Part shown: piece by piece, positions 9,021 to 17,474 of the stretch
How positions within the stretch are numbered: position 1 is the first letter of the stretch
Layout of the letters: each line of letters starts with the position of its first letter
Origin: Paenimyroides marinum
GTDB taxonomy: Bacteria; Bacteroidota; Bacteroidia; Flavobacteriales; Flavobacteriaceae
NCBI RefSeq assembly: GCF_900108395.1
Contig: NZ_FNXE01000029.1
Coordinates: 1-46,743, forward strand
Direction: 5' to 3'
DNA length: 46,743 bases
The notes under the pieces: generated by a model
Database searches by the model: none
What the model was told of the DNA's origin: nothing
The model's input: only the letters and a program-made list of their open reading frames with translations
Position numbers and translations under genes: made by a program

Positions 9021-9537
9021 ATAAATACATTAAAAAATACCTACAAAGGTACAACGAATCTAAAAAAGTAGTTTAAATATTGTATTAAAATATATAAATG
9101 ATTGATTATCAATACTTTAATTAAAATTAATATTTTAAACGAATATCAGTCTAAAAAATAGTTTTTGTTGTTAACAGCCTATTATTATAAATAAAAATAA
9201 TTTTTAAAAAATTTAAAAAAGATTTCTTCTTTATTATGTCTGTTAATATGTAGTATAATTTTTTGTAGAATAAATAGTAAATATCAGTTATTAAAAGTTG
9301 TTAACATTATCTTAATACGGTAAGGGTTTAAATATCACAGGTTTTTATTTTCTATGTTGAAATTTTATTTGAATTGTGAACTAAAATTATTGATAAGTTT
9401 TGTTTGATTTTACTGTTGATAACTCTGTTTACATTGTCAATGAAACGTTCATTTTTTTCAATAAGATTTTCACCTTTTTGTATTTTTATTTTCTCTTACA
9501 CTTTTTACGGTAATATTAAATTAATATTTATTTAAAG

Positions 9538-9546
9538 TTATCCACA
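9538..9546 (+). promoter_or_regulatory. Consensus DnaA box
   Basis: TTATCCACA is an exact match to the classical DnaA 9-mer. It sits at the right edge of the proposed origin, 15 bases before another near-match (TTATCAATA at 9561-9569). Confidence 0.7.
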
Positions 9547-9592
9547 GTTATTAACACAGGTTATCAATAGTTTAATTTTAGTTATAAACAAC

Positions 9593-9600
9593 TATATTTG
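9593..9600 (+). promoter_or_regulatory. Bacteroidota -7 promoter box for the secreted protein gene
   Basis: TATATTTG matches the Bacteroidota -7 consensus TAnnTTTG and lies 23 bases before the ATG at 9624. A clear -33 TTTG is not seen; the nearest match is TTTA about 22 bases upstream. Confidence 0.5.
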
Positions 9601-9623
9601 CTTTTGTGATAAAATCAATAAAA

Positions 9624-10220
9624 ATGAGAAAAACGTTTCTAATTGCTTTAGTTTTAGCAAGTTCACTAACTAATGCACAAAAATTAAAAAATGAAAAAGG
9701 CAGTTTTGCTGTTTTAAAAAATGAGTCATCGGTAAATGTTAGTTTCAATTATGATCATTTAAAGCTGTTAAAAGAAAATTATACTGAAGAGGAATACATT
9801 AGCCGACGTAAAAGTGAGTTAAATGAAAAAGAGAAAGGAAACGGCGATGTTTGGGTTTCTAAATGGAAGGGTGCAAAAGACGGAATTTGGGAACCAAAAT
9901 TTATTGAATTGTTATTAAAAACAGTAAAAAATATTACGTTTAAAGAAAACAATTCAGATGCTACATATACTTTAATAGTTGACGCCGTATGGATTTATCC
10001 GGGTTGGGATGTTTACATGATGAAACAGCCTGCAAAAGTTACCACGAAAATTAAACTGGTTGAAACTGCCAATCCTTCAAATGTTTTATATGAAGTAGAT
10101 GCTATTGATGCTCCGGGCGATCAGTTTGGAAGCAACTTTAGCAATGAATTACGTGTAGGCGAAGGTTTTGCTAAAACAGCTAAAACATTGGGTAAAAAGA
10201 TAAATAAAGATATTAAATAA
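9624..10220 (+). CDS. Secreted hypothetical protein
   Basis: 198 aa from the ATG at 9624. An in-frame GTG at 9606 would add six residues, but it would put extra residues before the signal sequence and sit almost on the promoter box. The start MRKTFLIALVLASSLTNAQ is a signal peptide with cleavage after the Ala of NAQ, the usual flavobacterial ending. The mature protein is mixed alpha/beta with aromatic segments (VWIYPGWDVYMMKQPAKVT). I do not recognise a family. It sits between the putative origin and the pigment cluster and converges with the halogenase-like gene. Confidence 0.75.
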   Translation: MRKTFLIALVLASSLTNAQKLKNEKGSFAVLKNESSVNVSFNYDHLKLLKENYTEEEYISRRKSELNEKEKGNGDVWVSKWKGAKDGIWEPKFIELLLKTVKNITFKENNSDATYTLIVDAVWIYPGWDVYMMKQPAKVTTKIKLVETANPSNVLYEVDAIDAPGDQFGSNFSNELRVGEGFAKTAKTLGKKINKDIK

Positions 10221-10224
10221 CAAG

Positions 10225-10255
10225 AATGGATTCCCATCAGGAATCCATTTTATTT
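10225..10255. terminator. Bidirectional terminator between convergent genes
   Basis: AATGGATTCC / GGAATCCATT form a perfect 10-bp stem with a 5-base loop (10225-10249), followed on the plus strand by TTTATTTT. On the minus strand the stem includes the last codons and stop of the halogenase-like gene (Met-Asp-Ser-stop), so one hairpin serves both converging genes. Confidence 0.75.
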
Positions 10256-11484
10256 TCTTTAATCATATACGCCATATTTTTAATGATGTTGTGATGTTTT
10301 GTAACAAACGGATTGTCTTTATCCCAAACATATCCGGCTAAAACGGCACAAATTTTACGTTTTACATCAGGATTTTCCGGTCGGTGGAAAAATAATTCCT
10401 GCAAATTTCCGGTGTACCATTCTTTCACATACGTTGTAAAAACATCGATACCGTATTGCATATACTCGGCATATTCTTTTTGCCAATCTATAGTTTCACC
10501 ATTTATTTGACGCAAAGCCAATTTAGCAGCCAATATACCCGATTCTGTTGCAAAACAAACCCCTGAAGAAAACACGGGATCTAAAAATTCGGTACTGTTT
10601 CCGGTCAGTGCATATCCATCGCCATAAAATTGTGTAACAGCTACAGAATAATTAGTCAATCGGATGGGATCAAACTCAAAAGGAAGATCGCCAAAGCGTT
10701 CTTTGTAATAAACAGATTTACCAATTGCTTTTTTTAGTGCTTCTGCATTGTTGTTGGTTTCAGATAAGCTGTTGATGTAAGCGGTAGGTCCAACAATTCC
10801 CACACTTGTATTTCCATTAGAAAAAGGAATAACCCACAACCACACTTCTGTTTCTAAAATATCAAACGAAATTTGTGTATCGCCATTAGTTTTTTGCGTT
10901 CGGTTTATGTCTTTTATATGAGAAAATATTGCCGAATGCGGATCTAAAGACGATGCGGCTTCTAATTTTAAGGCTCTTGGTAAAACGCGTCCGTAACCAC
11001 TGCAATCAATCACAAATTTAGCATGAATTTCCGATAGATTTCCTTCTTTGTTTTTAATGGTAGTTATAGAATCGGTTCCGTTAAATTCCACGTTAATCAC
11101 TTCGGTTTCAAAAGCAATATCAACGCCTTTACGTTGTAATTCATCGGTCATTGCCTTGTCAAAATCGGCACGGGGAATTTGCCAGGTCCAGTCCCAACCT
11201 TCACCAAATTTATTGCTGAAATCAAAAATACAATCTTCTTTACCTCTGATAAACCGGGCGTTGGGCTTTTTTTCAAATCCGTAAGAATTTAAAGCTTCAA
11301 ACAATCCGGCTTCGTTAAAATGATCCATTACGCGGGGTATAAGGCTCTCTCCTACTACAATTCTTGGAAATTTTTGTTTTTCAACAACCTTGATTTTTGC
11401 ACCCTGTTTATGTAAATATCCTGCGGCAACACTACCACTTGGTCCTGCACCAATAATTAGAATATCAACATTTTCTGTATTCAT
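10237..11484 (-). CDS. FAD-dependent halogenase-like oxidoreductase of the flexirubin cluster
   Basis: 415 aa. The N-terminal dinucleotide-binding motif DILIIGAGPSGSVAA starts at residue 8, followed by GESLIP (the GEST-type motif) and GWDWTWQIPR, which contains WxWxIP, the motif that marks flavin-dependent halogenases and is absent from ordinary monooxygenases. Many flexirubins carry chlorine on the aryl ring, so chlorination of the coumaroyl or resorcinol part is a reasonable role (inference); hydroxylation remains possible. It is divergent from the tyrosine ammonia-lyase gene (102-bp gap), the only pigment-cluster gene on the minus strand, and so could be separately regulated. Confidence 0.8.
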   Translation of the reverse strand: MNTENVDILIIGAGPSGSVAAGYLHKQGAKIKVVEKQKFPRIVVGESLIPRVMDHFNEAGLFEALNSYGFEKKPNARFIRGKEDCIFDFSNKFGEGWDWTWQIPRADFDKAMTDELQRKGVDIAFETEVINVEFNGTDSITTIKNKEGNLSEIHAKFVIDCSGYGRVLPRALKLEAASSLDPHSAIFSHIKDINRTQKTNGDTQISFDILETEVWLWVIPFSNGNTSVGIVGPTAYINSLSETNNNAEALKKAIGKSVYYKERFGDLPFEFDPIRLTNYSVAVTQFYGDGYALTGNSTEFLDPVFSSGVCFATESGILAAKLALRQINGETIDWQKEYAEYMQYGIDVFTTYVKEWYTGNLQELFFHRPENPDVKRKICAVLAGYVWDKDNPFVTKHHNIIKNMAYMIKENKMDS

Positions 11485-11508
11485 AGTATATAAAATAGTT
11501 TAAAATTA

Positions 11509-11516
11509 TATTTTTG
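11509..11516 (+). promoter_or_regulatory. Probable -7 box of the pigment operon
   Basis: TATTTTTG fits TAnnTTTG and lies 71 bases before the ammonia-lyase ATG, in the gap between the divergent halogenase-like gene and the long rightward operon. No good -33 element is visible, so the call is tentative. Confidence 0.4.
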
Positions 11517-11586
11517 CTAATGCAAAATGGTTTTTCAAATGTACAAGAATTCAACCATTTAAAACATTTTAACGAAACAATTTTTA

Positions 11587-13104
11587 ATGAAAGTTATTCA
11601 TGATTATTTAACAATTGCCGATTTTTCTTCAATTATTTTCAATAACGAAAAAATTGAATTAGATGATTTATTGGTTGATCGGGTAAATAAAAGCTTTAAT
11701 TTTTTACAGTCGTTTTCTAAAAACAAAGTAATTTATGGCGTAAATACCGGTTTTGGTCCCATGGCACAATACCGTATTCAACCACAAGATCAGTTGCAAT
11801 TGCAGTATAACCTTATTCGCAGTCATGCATCGGGTACAGGTCATGCCTTATCTCCTGTTCATGTGAAAGCCGCTATTTTAGCTCGTTTAAACACATTGGC
11901 ATTAGGAAAATCGGGTATAAATAATTCGGTAATTAACTTAATGAAAGAATTAATCAACCGTGATATAACACCGTTAATTTTTGCACATGGTGGTGTGGGT
12001 GCAAGCGGAGATTTGGTTCAATTGGCACATTTGGCATTGATTTTAATTGGCGAAGGCGAAGTTTTTTATAAAGGCAAACGCAAAGCAACCAAAGAAGTTT
12101 TCGAAATGGAAGGATTGCAACCAATCGATGTTAAAATTCGCGAAGGATTGGCATTGATGAACGGAACTTCAGTAATGACCGGTATTGGAATTGTAAATGT
12201 GCTGCTGGCAGATAAATTGGTAGAATGGTCGTTACAGTCTTCGTGTATGATTAACGAAATTGTTCAAGCTTACGATGATCATTTATCAACCGAATTAAAC
12301 AATGCAAAATTGCATAACGGACAGCAAATCATCGCTAAAAAAATGCGTGATCATTTACAAAACAGCCAACTGATCCGCAACCGTCAGGAGCATTTGTACA
12401 GTGGTGAAAATACCGAAGAAGTTTTTAAAGAAAAAGTACAGGAATATTATTCTATTCGCTGTGTGCCACAAATTTTAGGACCCATTTACGATACCGTATT
12501 AAATGTTCGTGAAGTTTTAGAAAAAGAAATCAATTCGGCAAACGACAATCCAATTATTGATACAGAAACACAACAGGTATATCACGGCGGAAATTTCCAT
12601 GGCGATTATGTTTCGTTAGAAATGGATAAATTAAAGTTAGTAGTAACAAAAGTTTCTATGTTGGCAGAACGCCAGTTAAACTATTTGCTCAATGCTAAAA
12701 TCAATGAAATTTTACCGCCTTTTGTCAATTTAGGTAAATTAGGATTTAATTTCGGTATGCAGGGCGTACAGTTTACGGCAACGTCAACTACCGCAGAAAA
12801 TCAGGCATTATCTACATCAATGTACATTCACAGCATACCCAACAACAACGATAATCAGGATATTGTAAGTATGGGAACCAATGCTGCGGTTATTTGTGGT
12901 AATGTTATTGAAAACACTTTTCAGGTTTTGGCAATTGAATTAATCACATTGGTTCAGGCAATTGATGCCCTGCAAATTCAAGATAAATTAAGTTCGGCTT
13001 CACAAAAAAGCTATCAGAAAATAAGAGAAATTGTTCCTGTTTTTTCTCAAGATCAGGTGATGTATCCTTTTGTAGAACAGGTAAAAGAATTTTTAAAGAA
13101 ATAG
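11587..13104 (+). CDS. Tyrosine ammonia-lyase (MIO-type aromatic amino acid lyase)
   Basis: 505 aa. Converts L-tyrosine to 4-coumarate, the aryl starter unit of flexirubins. The MIO prosthetic group forms from A139-S140-G141 in GGVGASGDLVQLAH. H80 in RSHASGTG is the residue known to favour tyrosine over phenylalanine; Y50, in VIYGVNTGFG, is the catalytic loop tyrosine. The protein closely resembles, from memory, the specific TAL of Flavobacterium johnsoniae; a histidine ammonia-lyase (HutH) would show a different selectivity region and sit near hut genes, which are absent. It is the first gene of the rightward pigment operon and is 5 bp from the reductase gene. Confidence 0.9.
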   Translation: MKVIHDYLTIADFSSIIFNNEKIELDDLLVDRVNKSFNFLQSFSKNKVIYGVNTGFGPMAQYRIQPQDQLQLQYNLIRSHASGTGHALSPVHVKAAILARLNTLALGKSGINNSVINLMKELINRDITPLIFAHGGVGASGDLVQLAHLALILIGEGEVFYKGKRKATKEVFEMEGLQPIDVKIREGLALMNGTSVMTGIGIVNVLLADKLVEWSLQSSCMINEIVQAYDDHLSTELNNAKLHNGQQIIAKKMRDHLQNSQLIRNRQEHLYSGENTEEVFKEKVQEYYSIRCVPQILGPIYDTVLNVREVLEKEINSANDNPIIDTETQQVYHGGNFHGDYVSLEMDKLKLVVTKVSMLAERQLNYLLNAKINEILPPFVNLGKLGFNFGMQGVQFTATSTTAENQALSTSMYIHSIPNNNDNQDIVSMGTNAAVICGNVIENTFQVLAIELITLVQAIDALQIQDKLSSASQKSYQKIREIVPVFSQDQVMYPFVEQVKEFLKK

Positions 13105-13109
13105 TCAGA

Positions 13110-13844
13110 ATGAAAAAATGTGCATTAGTTACCGGTGGTTCAAGAGGAATTGGAAAAGCAATTTGCATAAAACTGGCAAAAAATTTGCAGTACCACATTC
13201 TGATTAATTATCAATCAAATAAAGAAGCTGCTTTAGAAACCCAGAGAATGATTGAAAATCAAGGCGGTTCTGCAGAAATTCTGGCATTTAACGTAGCAGA
13301 TTTAGAAGAAACGCAGCAGGTGTTGAATCAATGGAAAGAAGCTAATAACGAAGCAGTTGTTGATGTAATTGTGAACAATGCGGGTATCACGCGCGATGGT
13401 TTGTTTATGTGGATGCAGCCAAACGACTGGAAAAGTGTAATTGATACCAGTTTAAACGGATTTTACAACGTAACCAATTTCTTTATTCAGGATATGTTGC
13501 GTAACAAATACGGCAGAATCATCAATATGGTTTCGGTTTCCGGGGTAAAAGGCACACCCGGACAAACCAATTATTCTGCTGCAAAAGGAGCTTTGGTGGC
13601 GGCTACAAAAGCATTGGCACAAGAAGTTGCCAAACGAAAAGTTACCGTAAATGCAGTAGCCCCGGGGTTTATTAAAACCGATATGACGGCTGCTTTAGAC
13701 GAAAGAGAATTAATAAAAATAATTCCTGCAAATCGGTTTGGAGAAGCCGAAGAAGTTGCCGATTTGGTAGCTTTTCTGGCATCAGATAAATCAGGTTATA
13801 TTACAGGAGAAATTATCAATATAAACGGAGGAATTTATTCTTAA
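13110..13844 (+). CDS. 3-oxoacyl-ACP reductase (FabG-like SDR), pigment-specific
   Basis: 244 aa, normal FabG length. The NADPH-binding motif TGGSRGIG is at residues 8-15, NNAG near residue 90, and the catalytic Tyr155/Lys159 in YSAAK; the C-terminal ITGEIININGG is the usual FabG ending. It would reduce 3-oxo intermediates during polyene extension, before the dehydratases act. Position between TAL and a ketosynthase shows it belongs to the pigment pathway rather than to housekeeping fatty-acid synthesis, and it is the only ketoreductase I can see in the cluster. Confidence 0.9.
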   Translation: MKKCALVTGGSRGIGKAICIKLAKNLQYHILINYQSNKEAALETQRMIENQGGSAEILAFNVADLEETQQVLNQWKEANNEAVVDVIVNNAGITRDGLFMWMQPNDWKSVIDTSLNGFYNVTNFFIQDMLRNKYGRIINMVSVSGVKGTPGQTNYSAAKGALVAATKALAQEVAKRKVTVNAVAPGFIKTDMTAALDERELIKIIPANRFGEAEEVADLVAFLASDKSGYITGEIININGGIYS

Positions 13845-13872
13845 GGCTTGTATAATGTAGAAATGTATAACG

Positions 13873-13880
13873 TATTTTTG
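13873..13880 (+). promoter_or_regulatory. Possible internal -7 box before the first ketosynthase
   Basis: TATTTTTG (TAnnTTTG type) in the 172-bp gap between the reductase and the ketosynthase, 137 bases before its ATG. The rest of the gap has no gene. Tentative, since this motif is frequent by chance in AT-rich DNA. Confidence 0.3.
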
Positions 13881-14016
13881 TTAAAATAGTAATTGAAATA
13901 GCAGTAAGAAGATTTTCAATAAAAAATTTCAAACACTAAATTATTTAGTATTGTATAACTTAAAACAATTCAATATACAATAATACAGCCTACATCATAC
14001 AGGAATCAAAAAAAAT

Positions 14017-15240
14017 ATGAATAACAGAGTGGTCATAACCGGCATGGGAATTTATTCCTGTATTGGAACCAATTTAGAAGAAGTTAAACAATCGTTATAC
14101 GAAGGAAAATCGGGAATTGTGTTTGATGAAGAACGCAAAGAATATGGTTTTCAGTCGGCATTAACAGGTAAAGTCCCCCTACCCGACTTAAAACCCTTTT
14201 TAAGTCGCAGGCAGCGTATTACCATTGGCGAAGAAACCGAATACGCGTACATTGCAACCATGGAAGCTTTGCAAAATGCCGGTATTGCGTTAGACGATTT
14301 TAACAAACGCGAAATTGGTCTGATTTATGGGAACGACAGCGTTTCTAAAGCCATAATTGAAGCAACTGATATTGTTCGCGAAAAAAAAGATACTGCTTTA
14401 ATTGGTTCAGGTGCTATTTTTAAATCGATGAATTCTACAGTAACCATGAATTTATCGACTATTTTTAATATTCGCGGAATCAATATGACCATTAGTGCGG
14501 CTTGTGCCAGCGGATCCCACGCCATTGGTCTGGGATACATGATGATTAAAAACGGCTTGCAAGATTTGGTTATTTGCGGCGGTGCACAGGAAATCAACAA
14601 ATACGGAATGGCAAGTTTTGACGGTTTAGGCGTTTTTTCACCTCGCGAAAACGAACCTGTAAAAGCATGCCGTCCGTTCGATGCACATCGTGACGGCCTG
14701 GTTCCAAGTGGCGGCGGTGCAACCGTAATTTTAGAAAGTTTAGAAAGTGCGTTGGCCCGTGGTGCAAACATTATTGCCGAAGTTGCCGGATACGGATTTT
14801 CATCAAACGGGGGACATATTTCCACTCCAAACGTAGACGGTCCCGCATCAGCCATGAGAAAAGCATTGCAACAAGCAGGTTTAAAAGCTCAAGATATTCA
14901 ATACATCAACGCACACGCTACATCAACACCGGTGGGCGATGCCAACGAAGCACAGGCAATTAACGAAGTTTTCGGAGCAACCAAACCGTATGTTAGCTCA
15001 ACCAAATCAATGACCGGTCACGAATGCTGGATGGCGGGTGCCAGCGAAATCATTTATTCAACCCTTATGATGAACGAAGGATTTATTGCACCAAACATCA
15101 ATTTTGAAACACCAGACGAACATTCTGCAAAGCTGAATATTGCCACAAAAACAATAAATAAAGATTTTGACGTATATTTGTCAAATTCTTTCGGATTTGG
15201 TGGAACCAATTCGGCAGTAATCGTTAAAAAATATAAATAA
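14017..15240 (+). CDS. Beta-ketoacyl-ACP synthase (KAS II type), active
   Basis: 407 aa. Condenses malonyl-ACP with the growing aryl-polyene chain. The full Cys-His-His triad is present: C163 in SAACASGS, H300 in NAHATSTP and H335 in MTGHECW. The C-terminal SNSFGFGGTNSAVIV is the usual KAS ending. It is one of three ketosynthases in the cluster that keep the triad. The Trp-Met after the last histidine (GHECWMAGASE) differs from the GHxxGAAG form in most KAS II enzymes, suggesting a distinct subfamily. Gaps on both sides (172 bp before, 79 bp with a hairpin after) make it look like its own small transcription unit. Confidence 0.9.
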   Translation: MNNRVVITGMGIYSCIGTNLEEVKQSLYEGKSGIVFDEERKEYGFQSALTGKVPLPDLKPFLSRRQRITIGEETEYAYIATMEALQNAGIALDDFNKREIGLIYGNDSVSKAIIEATDIVREKKDTALIGSGAIFKSMNSTVTMNLSTIFNIRGINMTISAACASGSHAIGLGYMMIKNGLQDLVICGGAQEINKYGMASFDGLGVFSPRENEPVKACRPFDAHRDGLVPSGGGATVILESLESALARGANIIAEVAGYGFSSNGGHISTPNVDGPASAMRKALQQAGLKAQDIQYINAHATSTPVGDANEAQAINEVFGATKPYVSSTKSMTGHECWMAGASEIIYSTLMMNEGFIAPNINFETPDEHSAKLNIATKTINKDFDVYLSNSFGFGGTNSAVIVKKYK

Positions 15241-15248
15241 ATTTATAA

Positions 15249-15281
15249 AGACCTCAAAGGTTTTTAAAACCTGTGAGGTCT
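15249..15281. repeat. Palindromic intergenic hairpin (possible attenuator/terminator)
   Basis: Outer stem AGACCTCA / TGAGGTCT with an inner AGGTTTT / AAAACCT stem, followed by TAAAAAATAA rather than a T run. This motif type recurs as an intergenic repeat in flavobacteria. It lies between the ketosynthase and the ACP and may reduce read-through or stabilise mRNA. Confidence 0.55.
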
Positions 15282-15319
15282 AAAAAATAATAACAACTAT
15301 TCTCATAAATAAAAACATA

Positions 15320-15574
15320 ATGAAGATTGAGGAGATCATCGAAAAAGTAAACGAAATTTTAGTTGAAGAATTCGAAGTTGATGCAGAGGTAATCGAAGCC
15401 AATAAAAATTTAAAGCAAACATTAGATTTAGATAGCTTGGATTATGTGGATTTGGTTGTAATTATCGAATCAAATTTTGGCGTGAAGTTAGTCGAAGCCG
15501 ATTTTGTGGGCATGGTTACTTTCCAGGATTTCTATTCGATAATTCAACGTAAAATTGTGCTTAAAAATGCTTAA
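15320..15574 (+). CDS. Acyl carrier protein 1
   Basis: 84 aa, acidic. The phosphopantetheine attachment serine is S39 in LDLDSLDYVD, followed by the helix-2 hydrophobic pattern LVVIIESNFGVKL. It would carry either the aryl-polyene or the resorcinol acyl chain; a second ACP is encoded at 25068. It ends 2 bp before the acyltransferase gene, so the two are coupled. Confidence 0.92.
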   Translation: MKIEEIIEKVNEILVEEFEVDAEVIEANKNLKQTLDLDSLDYVDLVVIIESNFGVKLVEADFVGMVTFQDFYSIIQRKIVLKNA

Positions 15575-15576
15575 AA

Positions 15577-16455
15577 ATGAGCCAATGGAATGGTAGATCT
15601 AAAGGGAACTTATTAGGCTATAAAATATTTGTATTTTTTATTAAAAAGCTGGGAATACGTGCTGCTTACAGCGCTCTGGTATTTGTAGCTTTTTATTATT
15701 TTGTGGCATATCCATCGTCTTTTAAGGCAATGTTTTACTATTTTCACAAAAGACAACAATTATCATGTTTTAAAGCGTTTTTTGCTGTTTATAAAAGTTA
15801 TTTTGTCTTTGGGCAAACCATTATTGACAAAGTAGCCATTTCGGCTGGTTTACGTGATAAATTCACTTTTGATTTTGACGGGATCGATATTTTAAAACAG
15901 TTGTTAACAGAACAAAAAGGAGGCATTTTAATCAGTGCACACATTGGAAATTTTGAAATTGCCGAAAAGTTTTTTGCTGAAATCGATTTAAATGCACACA
16001 TCCATATTGTTACGGTAGATCAGGAACGTTCGGTGATTAAAGAATATTTGGAAAGTGTATCAAAAAATCAATCAAACGTGCGGTTTATCTATGTTAAAGA
16101 TGATCTATCACATATTTTTGAGATCAACGAGGCTCTTTCTAAAAATCATCTGATATGTTTTACCGGCGATCGGTATTTTGGTCATTCTAAGACAATGAAA
16201 GGTAAATTATTAGGAGAAGAAGCATTATTTCCGGCAGGAACTTTCATGCTGGCATCTCGTTTAAAAGCTCCGGTAGCCTTTGTATATGTAATGAAAGAGC
16301 CTAACCTGCATTATCATTTGTACACACGCCGTGCCCCAGAATTTAAACACCGCGATGCACAGTCAGTACTTAATGCTTACACAGAAAACGTATCAAAAAT
16401 GCTGAAAAAATATCCATATCAGTGGTTTAATTATTTTGATTTTTGGAAGGATTAA
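15577..16455 (+). CDS. LpxL/HtrB-like acyltransferase
   Basis: 292 aa, lysophospholipid/lipid A acyltransferase superfamily. The catalytic H(x4)E motif is HIGNFE (H122, E127), and FTGDRYFGHSKTM followed by FPAGTFMLA is the second conserved block of the LpxL family. A hydrophobic N-terminal segment (about residues 28-46) anchors it to the inner membrane. In aryl-polyene clusters such enzymes take the ACP-bound product; here it may esterify the polyene acid with the dialkylresorcinol, which is how flexirubins are built, or attach it to a membrane carrier (inference). Confidence 0.8.
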   Translation: MSQWNGRSKGNLLGYKIFVFFIKKLGIRAAYSALVFVAFYYFVAYPSSFKAMFYYFHKRQQLSCFKAFFAVYKSYFVFGQTIIDKVAISAGLRDKFTFDFDGIDILKQLLTEQKGGILISAHIGNFEIAEKFFAEIDLNAHIHIVTVDQERSVIKEYLESVSKNQSNVRFIYVKDDLSHIFEINEALSKNHLICFTGDRYFGHSKTMKGKLLGEEALFPAGTFMLASRLKAPVAFVYVMKEPNLHYHLYTRRAPEFKHRDAQSVLNAYTENVSKMLKKYPYQWFNYFDFWKD

Positions 16456-16480
16456 AATCTATTTGATAATTATAAATATC

Positions 16481-16549
16481 GTCAGTTCGAGCGAAGTCGA
16501 GAACTTATGTTTTTGATACTTCTCGATACGTTGCTCTAATCGAAGTGAC
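16481..16549. repeat. Flavobacterial REP-like inverted repeat
   Basis: A long imperfect palindrome: GTCAGTTCGA with GAAGTCGAGAAC on the left and TTCTCGATACG with TCGAAGTGAC on the right. I know this kind of sequence as a dispersed intergenic repeat in Flavobacterium-like genomes. It fills the gap between the acyltransferase and darA and makes the in-frame GTG at 16545 an unlikely start. Confidence 0.7.
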
Positions 16550-16562
16550 AAAACTCAAAAAA

Positions 16563-17471
16563 ATGCAAATGAAGAATGTTTTAGTGATTTATTATTCACA
16601 ATCGGGGCAGTTAAAAGAAATTGCAGATCAAATAAGTTTGCCTTTTCGCAAAGACGAGCAGGTAAAGGTTGATTTCTTACCGATTGAAATGCAGCGATCT
16701 TTTCCCTTTCCGTGGGATAATGATTCTTTTTTTGGTGCTTTTCCTGAAACATTTCAGCAAATTCCTTCAGAAATAATTCCACCAAACGAAGCTATTTTTC
16801 AAACCACTTACGATTTGGTTTTGTTTCACTATCAGGTATGGTATTTAACACCTTCTATTCCCATAAATTCCTTTCTAAAAAGCGAATATGCCAAAGTTCT
16901 TTTAAACAATGTTCCGGTAATTACCATTAGTGGAAGCCGGAATATGTGGGCATTTGCACAGGAAAAAATGAAGAAATTGTTAAATGATGTCAATGCACAT
17001 TTGGTAGGTAATATTGCGTTAACCGACAGAAACATCAATTTAATCAGTGTACTGACGATTGTTGACTGGATGTTTCACGGAAAAAAAAGAAAAGCTTACG
17101 GTTTTTTACCGCTACCCGGTGTTTCAGATCAGGAAATTAAAGATTCTGAAAAATTCGGAGACATCATTTTACCCTTTTTAAAACAAAACAATTACAACAA
17201 TTTACAGAAAACATTGGTTGCAAACGGTGCAGTAGAATTTCGCTGGTTTTTAATATCAATGGATAAAAAAGCCAATAAAATGTTTACTATCTGGTCAAAA
17301 ATCATTCGTAAAAATCCACAAAAAAGATCCTTTTTACTCAAATGTTTTAAAGTGTATTTATTTTGTGCCATTTGGGGGTTATCGCCAATTGTTCATTTAA
17401 TTGAGTTTATTTTGTATCCAATTCGTTATTTTAGCATTCGGAAACAGAAAGAATACTTTCAAGGAGTTTAA
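16563..17471 (+). CDS. darA: Dialkylresorcinol condensing enzyme DarA
   Basis: 302 aa from the ATG at 16563 (another ATG at 16569 is possible; the GTG at 16545 lies inside a repeat). DarA condenses a 3-oxoacyl thioester with a second acyl chain to form the cyclohexanone precursor of 2,5-dialkylresorcinol. The start KNVLVIYYSQSGQ is a flavodoxin-like beta-strand/loop typical of DarA, and FPFPWDND and SGSRNMWAFAQEKM are other family blocks. A C-terminal hydrophobic stretch (CFKVYLFCAIWGLSPIVHL) suggests membrane contact. It is 3 bp upstream of darB, the usual pairing. Confidence 0.88.
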   Translation: MQMKNVLVIYYSQSGQLKEIADQISLPFRKDEQVKVDFLPIEMQRSFPFPWDNDSFFGAFPETFQQIPSEIIPPNEAIFQTTYDLVLFHYQVWYLTPSIPINSFLKSEYAKVLLNNVPVITISGSRNMWAFAQEKMKKLLNDVNAHLVGNIALTDRNINLISVLTIVDWMFHGKKRKAYGFLPLPGVSDQEIKDSEKFGDIILPFLKQNNYNNLQKTLVANGAVEFRWFLISMDKKANKMFTIWSKIIRKNPQKRSFLLKCFKVYLFCAIWGLSPIVHLIEFILYPIRYFSIRKQKEYFQGV

Positions 17472-17474
17472 GCT

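Larger units (their letters stand above)
9021..9605. other. Probable chromosomal replication origin (oriC)
   Basis: This gene-free stretch of nearly 600 bp is extremely AT-rich. It has a perfect DnaA box TTATCCACA at 9538-9546, TTATCAACA on the reverse strand at 9414-9422 (one mismatch), and TTATCAATA at 9106-9114, 9561-9569 and (reverse) 9388-9396. Four parS sites lie within 2.5 kb, mnmG is adjacent, and genes to the left run mostly leftward while the large operon to the right runs rightward. These features together are typical of an origin. No open reading frame or RNA gene is apparent. dnaA is not in the window, so the call rests on motifs and context only. Confidence 0.65.

Noticed and set aside
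11587..13104. Histidine ammonia-lyase (HutH) reading
   Set aside because: The MIO fold fits both, but the SHASGTG selectivity region and the pigment-cluster context favour tyrosine ammonia-lyase; no hut genes are nearby.
14325..14855. 176-aa minus-strand ORF inside the first ketosynthase
   Set aside because: Antisense shadow of a gene whose catalytic triad is intact; composition follows the complementary codons.
16545..16562. Upstream GTG start for darA
   Set aside because: The GTG lies within a dispersed inverted repeat, and DarA homologues begin at the KNVLVIYY strand, close to the ATG at 16563.
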